Shown: positions 11,794 through 21,297 of the stretch, one piece after another
Layout of the letters: every line of letters begins with the position of its first letter
Position numbering within the stretch: the stretch's first letter is position 1
From: Providencia alcalifaciens DSM 30120
Lineage (GTDB): Bacteria > Pseudomonadota > Gammaproteobacteria > Enterobacterales > Enterobacteriaceae
Assembly (NCBI RefSeq): GCF_000173415.1
Contig: NZ_ABXW01000052.1
Span: 1 to 64,000 of the forward strand
Length of the DNA: 64,000 nt
Reading direction: 5' to 3'
The notes under the pieces: model-generated
The model's input: only the letters and a program-made list of their open reading frames with translations
Database searches by the model: none
Told to the model about the DNA's origin: nothing
Made by a program: the position numbers and the translations under genes

Positions 11794-12346
11794 TTGAAAT
11801 ATCTCCCATATTGAGGGGCTGCTTCATCCATTGTTTATATTCTTCAACTGCTTGCTGTAATTGTTGTTTGCTCAGTCGACGGGCAGAATAAATGATACTC
11901 GGTTCTAGCCACTGCATATCACACATCAACGCAGTCAATTCAAATGGGCGAAGAATTTCGGATAACGGATAGCGATTATAGCCGCCATGCTGGTAAGACT
12001 CTTCTGGCTCCCCTGTCGTAATAATCGAACGCCAATATTTGCCTTTTAACTTTTGATAACCTTGGTCTGTGGCAAACCGGCGAGTCAGCACTTGGTCAAA
12101 CCACTCTTTTAATAAAGCGGGGCAACTATAAGTATAGAGAGGATGCTGAAATACGATGACATCATGCTGACAAAGTCGCTTTTGTTCTGCGGTGACATCA
12201 ATAAAATAATCGGGGTATGTTGCATATAAATCATGGATAGTGACATTATCAAAATCACGCACCGCATCTAATAACAGACGATTAGCAACTGACTCATGGG
12301 GGTCTGGGTGAGCGTAGACCACCAGTACTTTTAGCGAATTTGACAT
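11786..12346 (-). CDS. kefG: KefB ancillary flavoprotein KefG
   Basis: A 186-residue flavodoxin-fold quinone reductase-like protein needed for full KefB activity at the membrane's inner face. The family's start is clear ([25 protein letters not shown]), as are [22 protein letters not shown] and the [16 protein letters not shown] region. An AGGAGGGAAAG ribosome binding site precedes ATG 12346. The stop overlaps the kefB start by eight bases. Confidence 0.95.
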   Translation of the reverse strand: MSNSLKVLVVYAHPDPHESVANRLLLDAVRDFDNVTIHDLYATYPDYFIDVTAEQKRLCQHDVIVFQHPLYTYSCPALLKEWFDQVLTRRFATDQGYQKLKGKYWRSIITTGEPEESYQHGGYNRYPLSEILRPFELTALMCDMQWLEPSIIYSARRLSKQQLQQAVEEYKQWMKQPLNMGDISNG

Positions 12347-12497
12347 CTTTCCCTCCTCAAAGGCGTGTCAGGCGGATAATTTTCCGTTACCATGCAGCCT
12401 GCTAAATGTATTTTAAGCTTAATATATTTCAGTAATAACTTTTTTATTCGAATATATCTAACTCAATAATTTAACATATTTTCAATAGACGGTTTCT

Positions 12498-14432
12498 ATG
12501 ATTGTTTTCTCTTCATTACAAATTCGCCGAGGTGTACGTGTTCTGCTGGACAATGCAACTGCGACTATCAATCCGGGACAGAAAGTCGGATTAGTGGGTA
12601 AAAACGGCTGCGGAAAATCCACATTGCTGGCACTGCTAAAAGGTGAATTACAAGCAGAAGCAGGATCAGCAACCTTTCCAAGCAATTGGTCAATGGCATG
12701 GGTTAATCAAGAAACCCCAGCCCTTGATGTGCCTTGTATTGAGTATGTGATTGATGGCGATCGCGAATTTCGTGCCCTAGAACAAAAACTCCAGCAAGCG
12801 AATGAAAAAAATGATGGTCATGCCATTGCCGTGGTTCACGGACAGTTAGATGCCATTGATGCATGGACGATTCAATCCCGTGCGGCCAGCCTACTACATG
12901 GTTTAGGCTTTAGTCAGGCACAACTACAGTCCCCAGTAAAATCCTTTTCGGGTGGCTGGCGTATGCGCTTGAACTTAGCGCAAGCCCTATTGTGCCGTTC
13001 TGATTTATTGTTGCTCGATGAACCAACGAACCACTTAGACTTAGATGCCGTCATTTGGCTGGAAAAATGGCTTAAGAGCTACTCAGGCACACTGATCTTG
13101 ATTTCCCATGATAGGGACTTCCTCGATCCTATTATCGATAAAGTGCTGCATATCGAACAAGAAACGATGTTCGAATACACGGGTAACTACTCCTCTTTCG
13201 AGCGTCAACGTGCCACTAAATTGGCACAACAACAGGCTCTGTATGAGAGCCAACAAGCCAAAGCCGCTCACTTACAAAGCTACATTGACCGCTTCAGAGT
13301 ACAAGCAACGAAAGCGAAGCAAGCTCAAAGCCGTATTAAAATGCTTGAGCGTATGGAGATGGTTGCCCCTGCACATGTGGATAACCCATTCCATTTTTCA
13401 TTCCGCAAACCAGAAAGCTTACCTAACCCATTATTAAAAATGGAAAAAGTCAGTGCTGGTTACGGTGAAAAAGTGGTATTAGAATCCATTAAATTGAATT
13501 TAGTCCCCGGCTCACGCATTGGTTTACTTGGGCGAAATGGTGCAGGTAAATCAACATTAATCAAAATGTTAGCGGGAGATTTACCCCCATTGCACGGTGA
13601 AATTTCCCTCGCCAAGGGCATTAAACTGGGGTATTTCGCCCAGCACCAATTAGAATATTTGCACGCTGATGAATCCCCGTTGCAGCATCTTGCCCGCTTA
13701 GCGCCAGAGCAAACAGAACAACAGTTACGTGACTATTTAGGAGGGTTTGGCTTTAAAGGCGATCAAGTGACTGATCCTAGTGGGCGATTTTCCGGTGGCG
13801 AAAAAGCTCGCCTAGTATTAGCGCTGATTGTCTGGCAACGCCCTAATTTACTGTTACTCGATGAGCCAACCAACCATTTAGACTTGGACATGCGCCAAGC
13901 ACTGACTGAAGCATTAATGGCTTTCGAAGGGGCCTTAGTGGTGGTTTCCCATGATAGACACTTACTGCGTACCACAACCGACGAGCTGTATCTGGTTCAT
14001 GGTGGAAAAGTCGAGCAATTTGATGGCGACCTTGAAGATTACCAACAATGGTTAGCCGAACAAAACAAAATGGAATTGCAGCAAGCACGGGAACTGCTTG
14101 ATAAAGAAAAACCAGCCAGTACCTCAACCGTCACGGCACAAGATAGAAAAGACCAAAAACGCCGAGAAGCCGAGTTCCGTCAACTGACTCAACCCATCCG
14201 TAAAAAAATTACGGAATTGGAAAAGAAAATGGAAAAGTATTCGATTTCCTTGGCAGAATTAGAGGCAAAATTATCTGACGCAGCCATTTATGAGCAAGAT
14301 AAAAAAGCGGAGCTCACTGACTGTTTGAAGAAACAGACAGAACAAAAATCCGCACTCGAAGACGTTGAAATGGAGTGGATGGATTTACAAGAACAGCTAG
14401 AAACCATGACCAATGAGTTTGAAGCAGGTTAA
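12498..14432 (+). CDS. yheS: ABC-F ATPase YheS
   Basis: A 644-residue ABC-F translation-associated ATPase. It has two nucleotide-binding domains: Walker A GLVGKNGCGKST near residue 32 with signature SFSGGWRMRL near 150, and GLLGRNGAGKST near 345 with FSGGEKARL near 435. The linker between them is the ABC-F type, and a C-terminal coiled coil covers about 545-640. There are no membrane segments. It is divergent from kefG, as in E. coli, and ends at a strong terminator. Confidence 0.96.
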   Translation: MIVFSSLQIRRGVRVLLDNATATINPGQKVGLVGKNGCGKSTLLALLKGELQAEAGSATFPSNWSMAWVNQETPALDVPCIEYVIDGDREFRALEQKLQQANEKNDGHAIAVVHGQLDAIDAWTIQSRAASLLHGLGFSQAQLQSPVKSFSGGWRMRLNLAQALLCRSDLLLLDEPTNHLDLDAVIWLEKWLKSYSGTLILISHDRDFLDPIIDKVLHIEQETMFEYTGNYSSFERQRATKLAQQQALYESQQAKAAHLQSYIDRFRVQATKAKQAQSRIKMLERMEMVAPAHVDNPFHFSFRKPESLPNPLLKMEKVSAGYGEKVVLESIKLNLVPGSRIGLLGRNGAGKSTLIKMLAGDLPPLHGEISLAKGIKLGYFAQHQLEYLHADESPLQHLARLAPEQTEQQLRDYLGGFGFKGDQVTDPSGRFSGGEKARLVLALIVWQRPNLLLLDEPTNHLDLDMRQALTEALMAFEGALVVVSHDRHLLRTTTDELYLVHGGKVEQFDGDLEDYQQWLAEQNKMELQQARELLDKEKPASTSTVTAQDRKDQKRREAEFRQLTQPIRKKITELEKKMEKYSISLAELEAKLSDAAIYEQDKKAELTDCLKKQTEQKSALEDVEMEWMDLQEQLETMTNEFEAG

Positions 14433-14850
14433 TCGGTAATTTATTTCAATGAATAAGCCCTTATTAAGGTCATATTAATAAGGGCTATTTTTACAATAAG
14501 ACCAAATTAGATATTCTTAATTAGTGCAAAACCTTTAAAAATTTAAATTACACATAAAAATCTTATTTATAGTTTTTTTAAAAAATAATCTGAAGATTTG
14601 AGGTGTAATTAATAGATTTAAATATTAACATATCATTAACTTCAAGCAGTTAAAACCAATCAAAGAAAGTGTAATATTAAAAATAACACTTATTCTTCAA
14701 TAGATTAAAATCATAGTAAAACACTTCAGCGAGCATCTATTTTGTCACTGTAATATCCCCATTATAATGAAGCCTATCCGACAAATTAAAAAATAAAAAC
14801 CTATAAAGATAAGGCATTAGCACTTATCTAGATTCTATGGTTGGTACAGC
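14433..14850 (+). other. AT-rich intergenic region with terminator and promoter-like box
   Basis: After the yheS terminator this region is very AT-rich with no clear gene. A candidate promoter for the next operon has TTTGTC at 14741-14746 and a perfect TATAAT at 14763-14768, spaced about 16 bases. No ribosome binding site stands out before ATG 14851. Confidence 0.45.
14456..14492 (+). terminator. yheS terminator
   Basis: A perfect 12-bp stem, AGCCCTTATTAA / TTAATAAGGGCT, with a 7-base loop is followed by ATTTTT. Confidence 0.88.
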
Positions 14851-16059
14851 ATGATTTATATAATGACAATGCTCTATGGCAGAAACACAGCAAAAAAATA
14901 TTTTTGGTTTATTCTCGCATTAACACTCTTTGGTGTGTTTATTGGCGCCTGCTTTTTCTTATTACCTTTTTTTGCAGATCCCCATGAGTACATGATTTTT
15001 CTATGTATTCCAATTTTATTGGAAGCCATTCGTTCCTTTGTTTGCTCAGCATATTGCCAAGGTGCCACTCGAGGATTACGAATCAGCCGTGGGCTAGTGC
15101 TGCTGTTTATGGTCTACATTGTGTTATTTTCCAAAATACATGCTTGGGAAACCGTTCTTTCTGGCTTTATTACTGGCTTATATCTGATGGTCAGCGCTAT
15201 CTGGAAAATGTCCAACAGCGTGGTTTTAAAGTTTCAGCGCTGGAAACTGATGTTTACCGTATCCATTATTGAGTTCTTACTTGGCTTATGGAATTTTATT
15301 CCATGGTCTTTTGACTATTCATCCCGCCAAGTCTATTGGGATGTCGGTACGCTGATTATGATCTTCTCCCTAGACTCATTCTTTGTGTACTATTTTGTCG
15401 TCAGTAGCCGGATATCCGATGATGTGGATCAAATAACTTTTGTACGTAATCACTCATCTTCAGACAGAGAATCCGGCACCCTACATGTTTGGACAACCAC
15501 AGGGCAACTACCGTTATTTTTTAAAATTATCCAGCGCTACATTGTCTCCCGCAATTCTCAGGGGGTCATTAGTACAGGGCATGTCGCCTTTGAACTCGAT
15601 GAGATTTATATCAGCCACTACCCAGAGAAAGATATTGACCGCGATACGGCGCAATTCTTACAGATATTAAAATCCACGGAAGAAAACAATGACACTGGCG
15701 TTTTTCAAATCAGTTATCTTGATGAAATGAAAATTGCGCCGCCGTCTAATTTCAAATTAACCATTGAAGGGGTCAGTAAAGAAAAACTGGATGCTTTTTG
15801 GCGTGAATACAGCAAAGACACGACCTACAATTTAACTAACCGTAATTGCTCAACCGTTGTCTCTTTAGCGCTAATAAAAAGTACTGAAGGATATTTTACT
15901 GAGAAAAAAGGCGGCTTCATGTTGCTACTTAAATTACTCTTTAGCCCTGAACTTTGGGTCATGTCCCAGCTCAGAAAACATGCAAGTATAATGACGTGGA
16001 CACCGGGGATTGTTTTAGATTACTCCCGAGCCATGTCCGTTCTATTGAAAATGCGATGA
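14851..16059 (+). CDS. Membrane protein with C-terminal papain-like domain
   Basis: A 402-residue protein of unknown role. About six hydrophobic segments fill residues 18-190 in an HdeD/DUF308-like pattern. The soluble part from about 205 has STGHVAFELDEIYISHYP (His244) and YNLTNRNCSTVVSLAL (Cys333), the order seen in permuted NlpC/papain-like hydrolases. I infer a membrane-tethered thiol hydrolase or acyltransferase, but no activity is known to me. It overlaps the next gene by four bases (ATGA), so the two are translationally coupled. The next protein has a matching His ... Asn-Cys-Thr-Thr arrangement. The start is uncertain; ATG 14863 is an alternative. The pair lies in an accessory block between yheS and yheT. 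Confidence 0.7.
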   Translation: MIYIMTMLYGRNTAKKYFWFILALTLFGVFIGACFFLLPFFADPHEYMIFLCIPILLEAIRSFVCSAYCQGATRGLRISRGLVLLFMVYIVLFSKIHAWETVLSGFITGLYLMVSAIWKMSNSVVLKFQRWKLMFTVSIIEFLLGLWNFIPWSFDYSSRQVYWDVGTLIMIFSLDSFFVYYFVVSSRISDDVDQITFVRNHSSSDRESGTLHVWTTTGQLPLFFKIIQRYIVSRNSQGVISTGHVAFELDEIYISHYPEKDIDRDTAQFLQILKSTEENNDTGVFQISYLDEMKIAPPSNFKLTIEGVSKEKLDAFWREYSKDTTYNLTNRNCSTVVSLALIKSTEGYFTEKKGGFMLLLKLLFSPELWVMSQLRKHASIMTWTPGIVLDYSRAMSVLLKMR

Positions 16060-16778
16060 TGAGTAATTTACTTCCTAAAGACGAGTGGAGAACGGAGTAT
16101 CGCTATAAATCCTCTATGGATTTTAACCGCGATACTTCAGAGGTTGCCATCCACAATTTTCGTTCGTTTCAATTCACAGATAAAAACGAATACATATGGG
16201 GTACCAAACATTACAACTTGTCTGATCTGCAAAGTGTCGATTTAGTACAGTCACATTGGTCTGGTAAAATGATTGCCCATGTTTTTTTGAGTTTTGGTTT
16301 TTCCAATGGAGACTATGTCTCTTTTTCCATTGAAACACGGCGAAAATCACATCAGCAATTTTCGGTTTGGAAAGGTTTTTTCTATAACTACGATATTATC
16401 TATGTGGTCGCGGATGAGCAGGATTTGATTGGTACGCGGGTTAATTTACGCAATGAGCAAGTCTATATTTATCCCTTAAATTTAGATAAACCACTTATTA
16501 CTGAATTGTTTATCAATTACATGGATAAAATCAATTCATTGAAAGAAAATGATGAAAAATATCATTCTATGTGGAATAACTGCACAACCAGTATTTATAA
16601 AATCGCAAAAAAAACTTATCCAGACTTTAAATTCAATTGGAAACTTTTAGTCAGTGGCTATGCTTCACAATATTGCCATCAATTAGGCTTTATTGAAGAT
16701 AACGATTATTTTAATAAACAAAAAATTCCTATCATTCCATTAGTTAACCACACATTCTCACACCAGATTAGGCGTTAA
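16056..16778 (+). CDS. DUF4105-family protein
   Basis: A 240-residue protein matching the DUF4105 pattern: MIAHVFLSFGFSNGDYVSFSIETRR (His75, Glu94), YDIIYVVADEQDLIGTRVNLRNEQVYIYPL (113-140) and YHSMWNNCTTSIYKIA (Cys176). In the family this looks like a papain-fold hydrolase with a Cys/His pair, but no reaction is established. No signal peptide or membrane segment is visible, although most relatives I recall are membrane-linked. The start at 16056 (MMSNLLPK) gives an ATGA overlap with the upstream gene; the longer frame from 15954 is less likely. Confidence 0.75.
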   Translation: MMSNLLPKDEWRTEYRYKSSMDFNRDTSEVAIHNFRSFQFTDKNEYIWGTKHYNLSDLQSVDLVQSHWSGKMIAHVFLSFGFSNGDYVSFSIETRRKSHQQFSVWKGFFYNYDIIYVVADEQDLIGTRVNLRNEQVYIYPLNLDKPLITELFINYMDKINSLKENDEKYHSMWNNCTTSIYKIAKKTYPDFKFNWKLLVSGYASQYCHQLGFIEDNDYFNKQKIPIIPLVNHTFSHQIRR

Positions 16779-16810
16779 TTCCGCTCATAGTAACCGGCAG
16801 AAAGACACAA

Positions 16811-16846
16811 TAGATCCTTAGCTAATCCCTGATAAGGATCTATTTT
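16811..16846 (+). terminator. Terminator after DUF4105 gene
   Basis: A perfect 10-bp stem, TAGATCCTTA / TAAGGATCTA, with a 12-base loop is followed by TTTT. It lies between this gene and the convergent adiA. Confidence 0.75.
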
Positions 16847-16879
16847 CGGTATTAACCCCTAAATTTAATTACATTCTCA

Positions 16880-19150
16880 CTATCGAGCTTTCACGCACAT
16901 CACATGGTATTCGCCATTAATTTTTTCTGTGCCTTCCGTTTCATGCTCGAAACCCGGAAATTCGCTATCCCACGCTTGTAAACTACGCAAATAGCCAATA
17001 TGTGGGCTGTCGGTTTCTCCAAAGCTTTCGCCCGATAACAACATTGGGATCCCCGGCGGGTAAGGAATAATCGAGTTCGCCGCAATACGTCCAGCCAATT
17101 TGTCTAACGGTACGGCTTCAACACGGTTAGCAACAATCTGTTGATACGCATCACGGGGGCTCATCATGACATTCGGTAACTCGGAGTAGGCTTGATTAAG
17201 CTGACTGCCAGGGTTATTACGTTGCAAATACGCAAACATTTTATTGCCCAAATCACGCAACCCCATATCACCATAAATATCAGGTGCGACTTCTACCACT
17301 TCCGGCAACACTTTTTTTAACTGAGTATTAGCATCATAGTGGCGTTTAAAAGAGAGCAATGCATTGACCAATGTTCCCCACTTACCTTTGGTGATCCCCA
17401 TAGAAAACAGAAACATAATTTGAAAATCTGTGGTGCGCGTTGGCACAATACCGTAGTGATTTAGCCATGCTGTGACCAAGGCTGCGGGTACACCAGAATC
17501 CAGTAATTTACCATCATCCCCCATACCCGGCGCCAGAATACTCACTTTTATAGGGTCAAGCATCGCCCAATCAGCAGGGATATTTTTGAATCCATGCCAT
17601 GTATCTTCCGGATTCATCACCCAGCAGCGTTGTTCTTTCATCAAAAGCTCAACAGGCGCGAACTCAAAATCGTAACGTTCACCTGTTGCAGGGTCCTTCA
17701 CGGTTTCCTGATTCCACGGCTTGAAAAACCACTCCCCATCATTTTGAAACTCTTTGTAGAGATAACCCAGTGATTGACGGAAGTCGATGGCTTCACGAAT
17801 CACTTCGTCAGTTAATGAGCGCCCACTATTTCCATCCATCATATCCGCGGCAATGTCGTTAGAAGCACAGATAGCGTACAGTGGAGAGGTAGTTGCATGC
17901 ATATGATACGCTTGGTTAAAGCGATTAAAATCAATGGCATTACGCCCATTTCTGACATGAATAAACGATGCTTGCGAAAGCGCATTCAGTAATTTATGGG
18001 TCGAGTGAGTCGCAAAAATCGTTGGATCGTCATCCTTACGTTCTTCATCACGCATCGCAAAATGGTCACGGTAAATGGGATTAAATCGGGCATAGCCATA
18101 CCATGCCTCATCAAAATGAATCCTATCGAGAGATTTATCCAGTAAATTCTGGACTTTGCGTGCGTTGTAGCAAACGCCATCATAAGTACAGTTTGTCACT
18201 ACGCTATAGGCAGGTTTTTTGCCCAGTTTATCCTCGGTGAACGGGTTGTTAGCGATTTTTTCTTGGATAGCTTCAGGAGACATTTCGGTTGGATAAATTG
18301 GCCCAATAATGCCATAGCGGTTACGGCTTGGAACCATATAAACTGGTTTTGCTCCCGTCAAAATCAAACCTTGCTCGATGGATTTATGGCAGTTACGGTC
18401 AATAACTACGACATCCTCATCCGTCATGCATGCCTGCATAATTGTACGGTTCGAGCCTGATGTGCCCACCACCACAGAGTAAGACTGGTCTGCGCCAAAA
18501 ATTCGTGCGGCATTTTTTTCGCATTCACCGAATGCGCCAGTGTGATCAAGAAGTGATCCCACGGCAACCCGCTCAATACCAATGTCCGTACGGAATAAGT
18601 TTTCACCAAAGAAATCATGATAAATACGCCCCGCTGGCGTTTTCGTAAAGCCGACTCCGCCTTGGTGCCCTGGCGCAGCCCATGAATGTTCATGCACATC
18701 ACTGTATTTAATTAGGCTTTTCATTAATGGAGGGAGTAATTGAGCGCGGTAGCGAATAATTGCGGCGAGAACTCGCCCAGCAATAAAGTCGGCTGAGTCT
18801 TCTAAAATCCACGCAAACTCATCCACTTGCTCCATCATTTTTCGGTCAAAAGCCACTAAAGCTTCTTCACGATCGCTCAAGAGAAAAACAGGCACATCTT
18901 CTTGACGACGATGAAGCTGGGTAATTAGTCGATGGGCTTGCGCTTGCTCTTCCTTATCAGACATATCTCGCCCATAAAGCAAGCAGTCAATACTGGTATT
19001 TGAGCGGATATAGGCAAGACCATCCTCGAAATCACGAATAATGACCGTTTCTACATGCTCGTCATTCAGTTCACTTGCCAGCCGTGCTACCGCATGGCTG
19101 ATCACAGAATCTTCATCTGTTAGCTCGGTATAAACGATCAACGCCCTCAT
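16880..19150 (-). CDS. adiA: Biodegradative (acid-inducible) arginine decarboxylase
   Basis: A 756-residue PLP enzyme that converts arginine to agmatine and CO2, consuming a proton; E. coli AdiA is also 756 long. An N-terminal wing domain (about 1-130) precedes the fold type I core. Near-identical stretches to AdiA are visible: SWAAPGHQGGVGFTKTPAGR, VVGTSGSNRTIMQACMT, CHKSIEQGLILTGAKPVYMVPS and ATHSTHKLLNALSQAS, where Lys is the PLP-binding residue. The C-terminus GFEHETEGTEKINGEYHVMCVKA is typical. A GGGAGAGTCC ribosome binding site supports the start. The usual partners adiC (arginine/agmatine antiporter) and adiY are not next to it. Confidence 0.96.
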   Translation of the reverse strand: MRALIVYTELTDEDSVISHAVARLASELNDEHVETVIIRDFEDGLAYIRSNTSIDCLLYGRDMSDKEEQAQAHRLITQLHRRQEDVPVFLLSDREEALVAFDRKMMEQVDEFAWILEDSADFIAGRVLAAIIRYRAQLLPPLMKSLIKYSDVHEHSWAAPGHQGGVGFTKTPAGRIYHDFFGENLFRTDIGIERVAVGSLLDHTGAFGECEKNAARIFGADQSYSVVVGTSGSNRTIMQACMTDEDVVVIDRNCHKSIEQGLILTGAKPVYMVPSRNRYGIIGPIYPTEMSPEAIQEKIANNPFTEDKLGKKPAYSVVTNCTYDGVCYNARKVQNLLDKSLDRIHFDEAWYGYARFNPIYRDHFAMRDEERKDDDPTIFATHSTHKLLNALSQASFIHVRNGRNAIDFNRFNQAYHMHATTSPLYAICASNDIAADMMDGNSGRSLTDEVIREAIDFRQSLGYLYKEFQNDGEWFFKPWNQETVKDPATGERYDFEFAPVELLMKEQRCWVMNPEDTWHGFKNIPADWAMLDPIKVSILAPGMGDDGKLLDSGVPAALVTAWLNHYGIVPTRTTDFQIMFLFSMGITKGKWGTLVNALLSFKRHYDANTQLKKVLPEVVEVAPDIYGDMGLRDLGNKMFAYLQRNNPGSQLNQAYSELPNVMMSPRDAYQQIVANRVEAVPLDKLAGRIAANSIIPYPPGIPMLLSGESFGETDSPHIGYLRSLQAWDSEFPGFEHETEGTEKINGEYHVMCVKAR

Positions 19151-19246
19151 GGACTCTCCCTCAATTAATTATTTTAAGCGAAATAATATCTCCTTTAGTC
19201 TTAACGCAGATAAAGTTATTTTGCAAAGTTATCGAGGCATTAATCG

Positions 19247-20107
19247 TTATTCATCAAGTTTATTTATCATCACTTTTGCATTCATCACCAAGGCTTTCGC
19301 TTTATCTTCCCGTTTTTGTAGCAATGCCATGAACAACAAATCGGTAAGGGTATTTTGTGCCGTTCTTGAAGAGATAGAAGAGCTCCGCCATTCATTCTCT
19401 TCCGCCACGCTTTCCAACATATAATCCGACATTTGCGCTAGAGGAGAATCTTTCGAGCGCGTAATCGCAATAACACAAGCCCCATTTTGATGTCCAATAT
19501 TGGCGGCAGTGAGCATATCTTTACGCTTTCCAGAAAAGGAAATGACAATTTGTACATCTTGTGGTGTTAACGTTAATGCCGCGGCAATTTGAACATGGTG
19601 ATCAGGCTCCACCAGTGTCGTAATTCCAATCTTCTGGAGCTTATAGCTTAAATCTTTCGCAGTGAGACCTGAGCCTCCAATCCCGACAATTTGCACACGC
19701 TGCGCACTGTCTATGCGCTGAATGATTTTTTCAAACTGTTTAAAATCAAGGCGTTTAGTTGTTTCGGTGATGGAATAATTTTTCTCTAATGCCAGCTTCT
19801 GGGCGACCACCATCAAGCTATCCGTTTGAGTAATTCGGTTATGCAACGCACTATGGGGTTCTCCTATATCGAGCTGCTGGCGACCAATAATTTCACTCAA
19901 TGCCAGTTTCAGCGCGGGATACCCCTTTACGCCTAACTTTTGACTAAACTTCACAATAGCGGATTGACTGATTCCAAGCTGTTCTGCCAATTGCGAAGAG
20001 GACAGTTTCAGCACTTTTTCAGGACTTTCTAAGATAAATTGCGCAATTTTACGTTGATTTTCCGCGAGTCGTGGTAATAGGTACGTGATGGTATCAAGTA
20101 ACGTCAT
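19247..20107 (-). CDS. murR: MurNAc-6-phosphate-responsive repressor MurR (RpiR family)
   Basis: A 286-residue RpiR-type regulator. The N-terminal helix-turn-helix is about residues 30-55 (SSSQLAEQLGISQSAIVKFSQKLG) and the SIS sugar-phosphate domain about 110-245 (VQIVGIGGSGLTAKDLSYKLQKIG). In E. coli MurR represses murQP and is relieved by MurNAc-6-phosphate. Divergence from murQP supports this name. The start is ATG 20107 behind TTGAGGGC; an upstream TTG at 20119 is less likely. Confidence 0.88.
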   Translation of the reverse strand: MTLLDTITYLLPRLAENQRKIAQFILESPEKVLKLSSSQLAEQLGISQSAIVKFSQKLGVKGYPALKLALSEIIGRQQLDIGEPHSALHNRITQTDSLMVVAQKLALEKNYSITETTKRLDFKQFEKIIQRIDSAQRVQIVGIGGSGLTAKDLSYKLQKIGITTLVEPDHHVQIAAALTLTPQDVQIVISFSGKRKDMLTAANIGHQNGACVIAITRSKDSPLAQMSDYMLESVAEENEWRSSSISSRTAQNTLTDLLFMALLQKREDKAKALVMNAKVMINKLDE

Positions 20108-20283
20108 AATAGCCCTCAAGAAGGTAAACCTTTATCTACAGAATAAATTTACAAATAAATTATTCCTGCAATAAAAACTCAATGCTTGAAAATTAATTAT
20201 TTAAATTCAAATAATTATTATTTTATCGAGTAATAAGCAACCAAGATTATTCGCTTATTTTGGCAAGAGAGAATAGATTGCAC

Positions 20284-20299
20284 CGTGATAGCCATCACA
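20284..20299 (+). promoter_or_regulatory. Candidate CRP-binding site before murQ
   Basis: CGTGA-N6-TCACA matches the CRP consensus TGTGA-N6-TCACA at nine of ten positions. It lies 60-75 bases before the murQ start in the murR-murQ divergent region. Catabolite control of murQP is known in E. coli; the role here is inferred. Confidence 0.65.
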
Positions 20300-20304
20300 T
20301 CAAA

Positions 20305-20319
20305 GGAATAAATAATTCC
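20305..20319. promoter_or_regulatory. Small palindrome, possible MurR operator
   Basis: GGAAT-N5-ATTCC lies six bases after the CRP-like site and 40 bases before murQ. It could be a MurR half-operator pair, but I have no motif comparison. Confidence 0.3.
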
Positions 20320-20358
20320 ATAGCATACCCCTCATGATACGTTTAAGGAGTTATTACT

Positions 20359-21270
20359 ATGTCGATTGATTTAAGCAAGATGGTCACGGAAAGTCGCAAT
20401 GAAGCCAGCACCCACATTGACCAATTGTCTACCCTTGAAATGCTTCAAGTGATTAACAATGAAGATAAAAAAGTCCCTTTGGCTGTGGAAAAAACCTTAC
20501 CGCAAATTGCACAATTGGTCGATAAGGTTGCCGATGCCTTCCAACGTGGTGGTCGCTTAATCTATTCCGGTGCGGGCACATCAGGACGCTTAGGGATCCT
20601 CGATGCCAGTGAATGTCCTCCTACCTATGGAACCCCACATGAACAAGTGATTGGGCTGATTGCCGGTGGTCACCAAGCCATCTTTCGTGCCGTTGAAAAT
20701 GCAGAAGACAAACCCGAACTCGGTGAACAGGATTTAAAAAATATCAATTTTAATCAAAACGATGTTCTCGTTGGGATCGCGGCGAGTGGGCGTACTCCCT
20801 ATGTACTGGGAGCCATGAAATACGCTCGCGCCTTAGGTGCTACCGTCGCGGCGATTAGCTGTAACCCTGACAGCCCTGTCTCTCAAGCCGCCGACATTGC
20901 CATTACCCCTATTGTTGGCGCTGAAGTTGTCACAGGCTCTTCACGAATGAAAGCAGGAACGGCTCAAAAACTCATTCTAAATATGATCACCACCGGAGCG
21001 ATGATCCGCATCGGCAAGGTGTTTGGTAACTTGATGGTCGATGTCGAAGCGACGAATGCCAAACTTATCGAACGCCAAACCAAGATTGTGATGGAAGCAA
21101 CTGAATGTGACCGCCAGACCGCAGAATCTGCATTACAACAATGTGATAGACACTGTAAGACAGCGATTTTGATGATTTTATCGGGTTTAAATGCCGATGA
21201 AGCTCGTCAATTACTCGCTAAAAACCATGGCTTTATTCGCACTGCCCTCAACATCGCAAAATCCGTCTAA
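20359..21270 (+). CDS. murQ: N-acetylmuramic acid 6-phosphate etherase
   Basis: A 303-residue cytosolic etherase that cleaves the D-lactyl ether of MurNAc-6-phosphate to give GlcNAc-6-phosphate, feeding cell-wall sugars into amino-sugar catabolism. SIS-domain motifs typical of MurQ are visible: [19 protein letters not shown] near residue 74, [15 protein letters not shown] near 138 and [17 protein letters not shown] near 194. It starts 27 bases before murP in the same operon and has an AAGGAG ribosome binding site. Confidence 0.96.
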   Translation: MSIDLSKMVTESRNEASTHIDQLSTLEMLQVINNEDKKVPLAVEKTLPQIAQLVDKVADAFQRGGRLIYSGAGTSGRLGILDASECPPTYGTPHEQVIGLIAGGHQAIFRAVENAEDKPELGEQDLKNINFNQNDVLVGIAASGRTPYVLGAMKYARALGATVAAISCNPDSPVSQAADIAITPIVGAEVVTGSSRMKAGTAQKLILNMITTGAMIRIGKVFGNLMVDVEATNAKLIERQTKIVMEATECDRQTAESALQQCDRHCKTAILMILSGLNADEARQLLAKNHGFIRTALNIAKSV

Positions 21271-21297
21271 TCAACGGATATTTATGAGAGAAACAGT

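Noticed and set aside
15954-16055. Longer N-terminus for the DUF4105 protein
   Set aside because: It would overlap the upstream gene by about 100 bases; the ATGA-coupled start at 16056 fits better.
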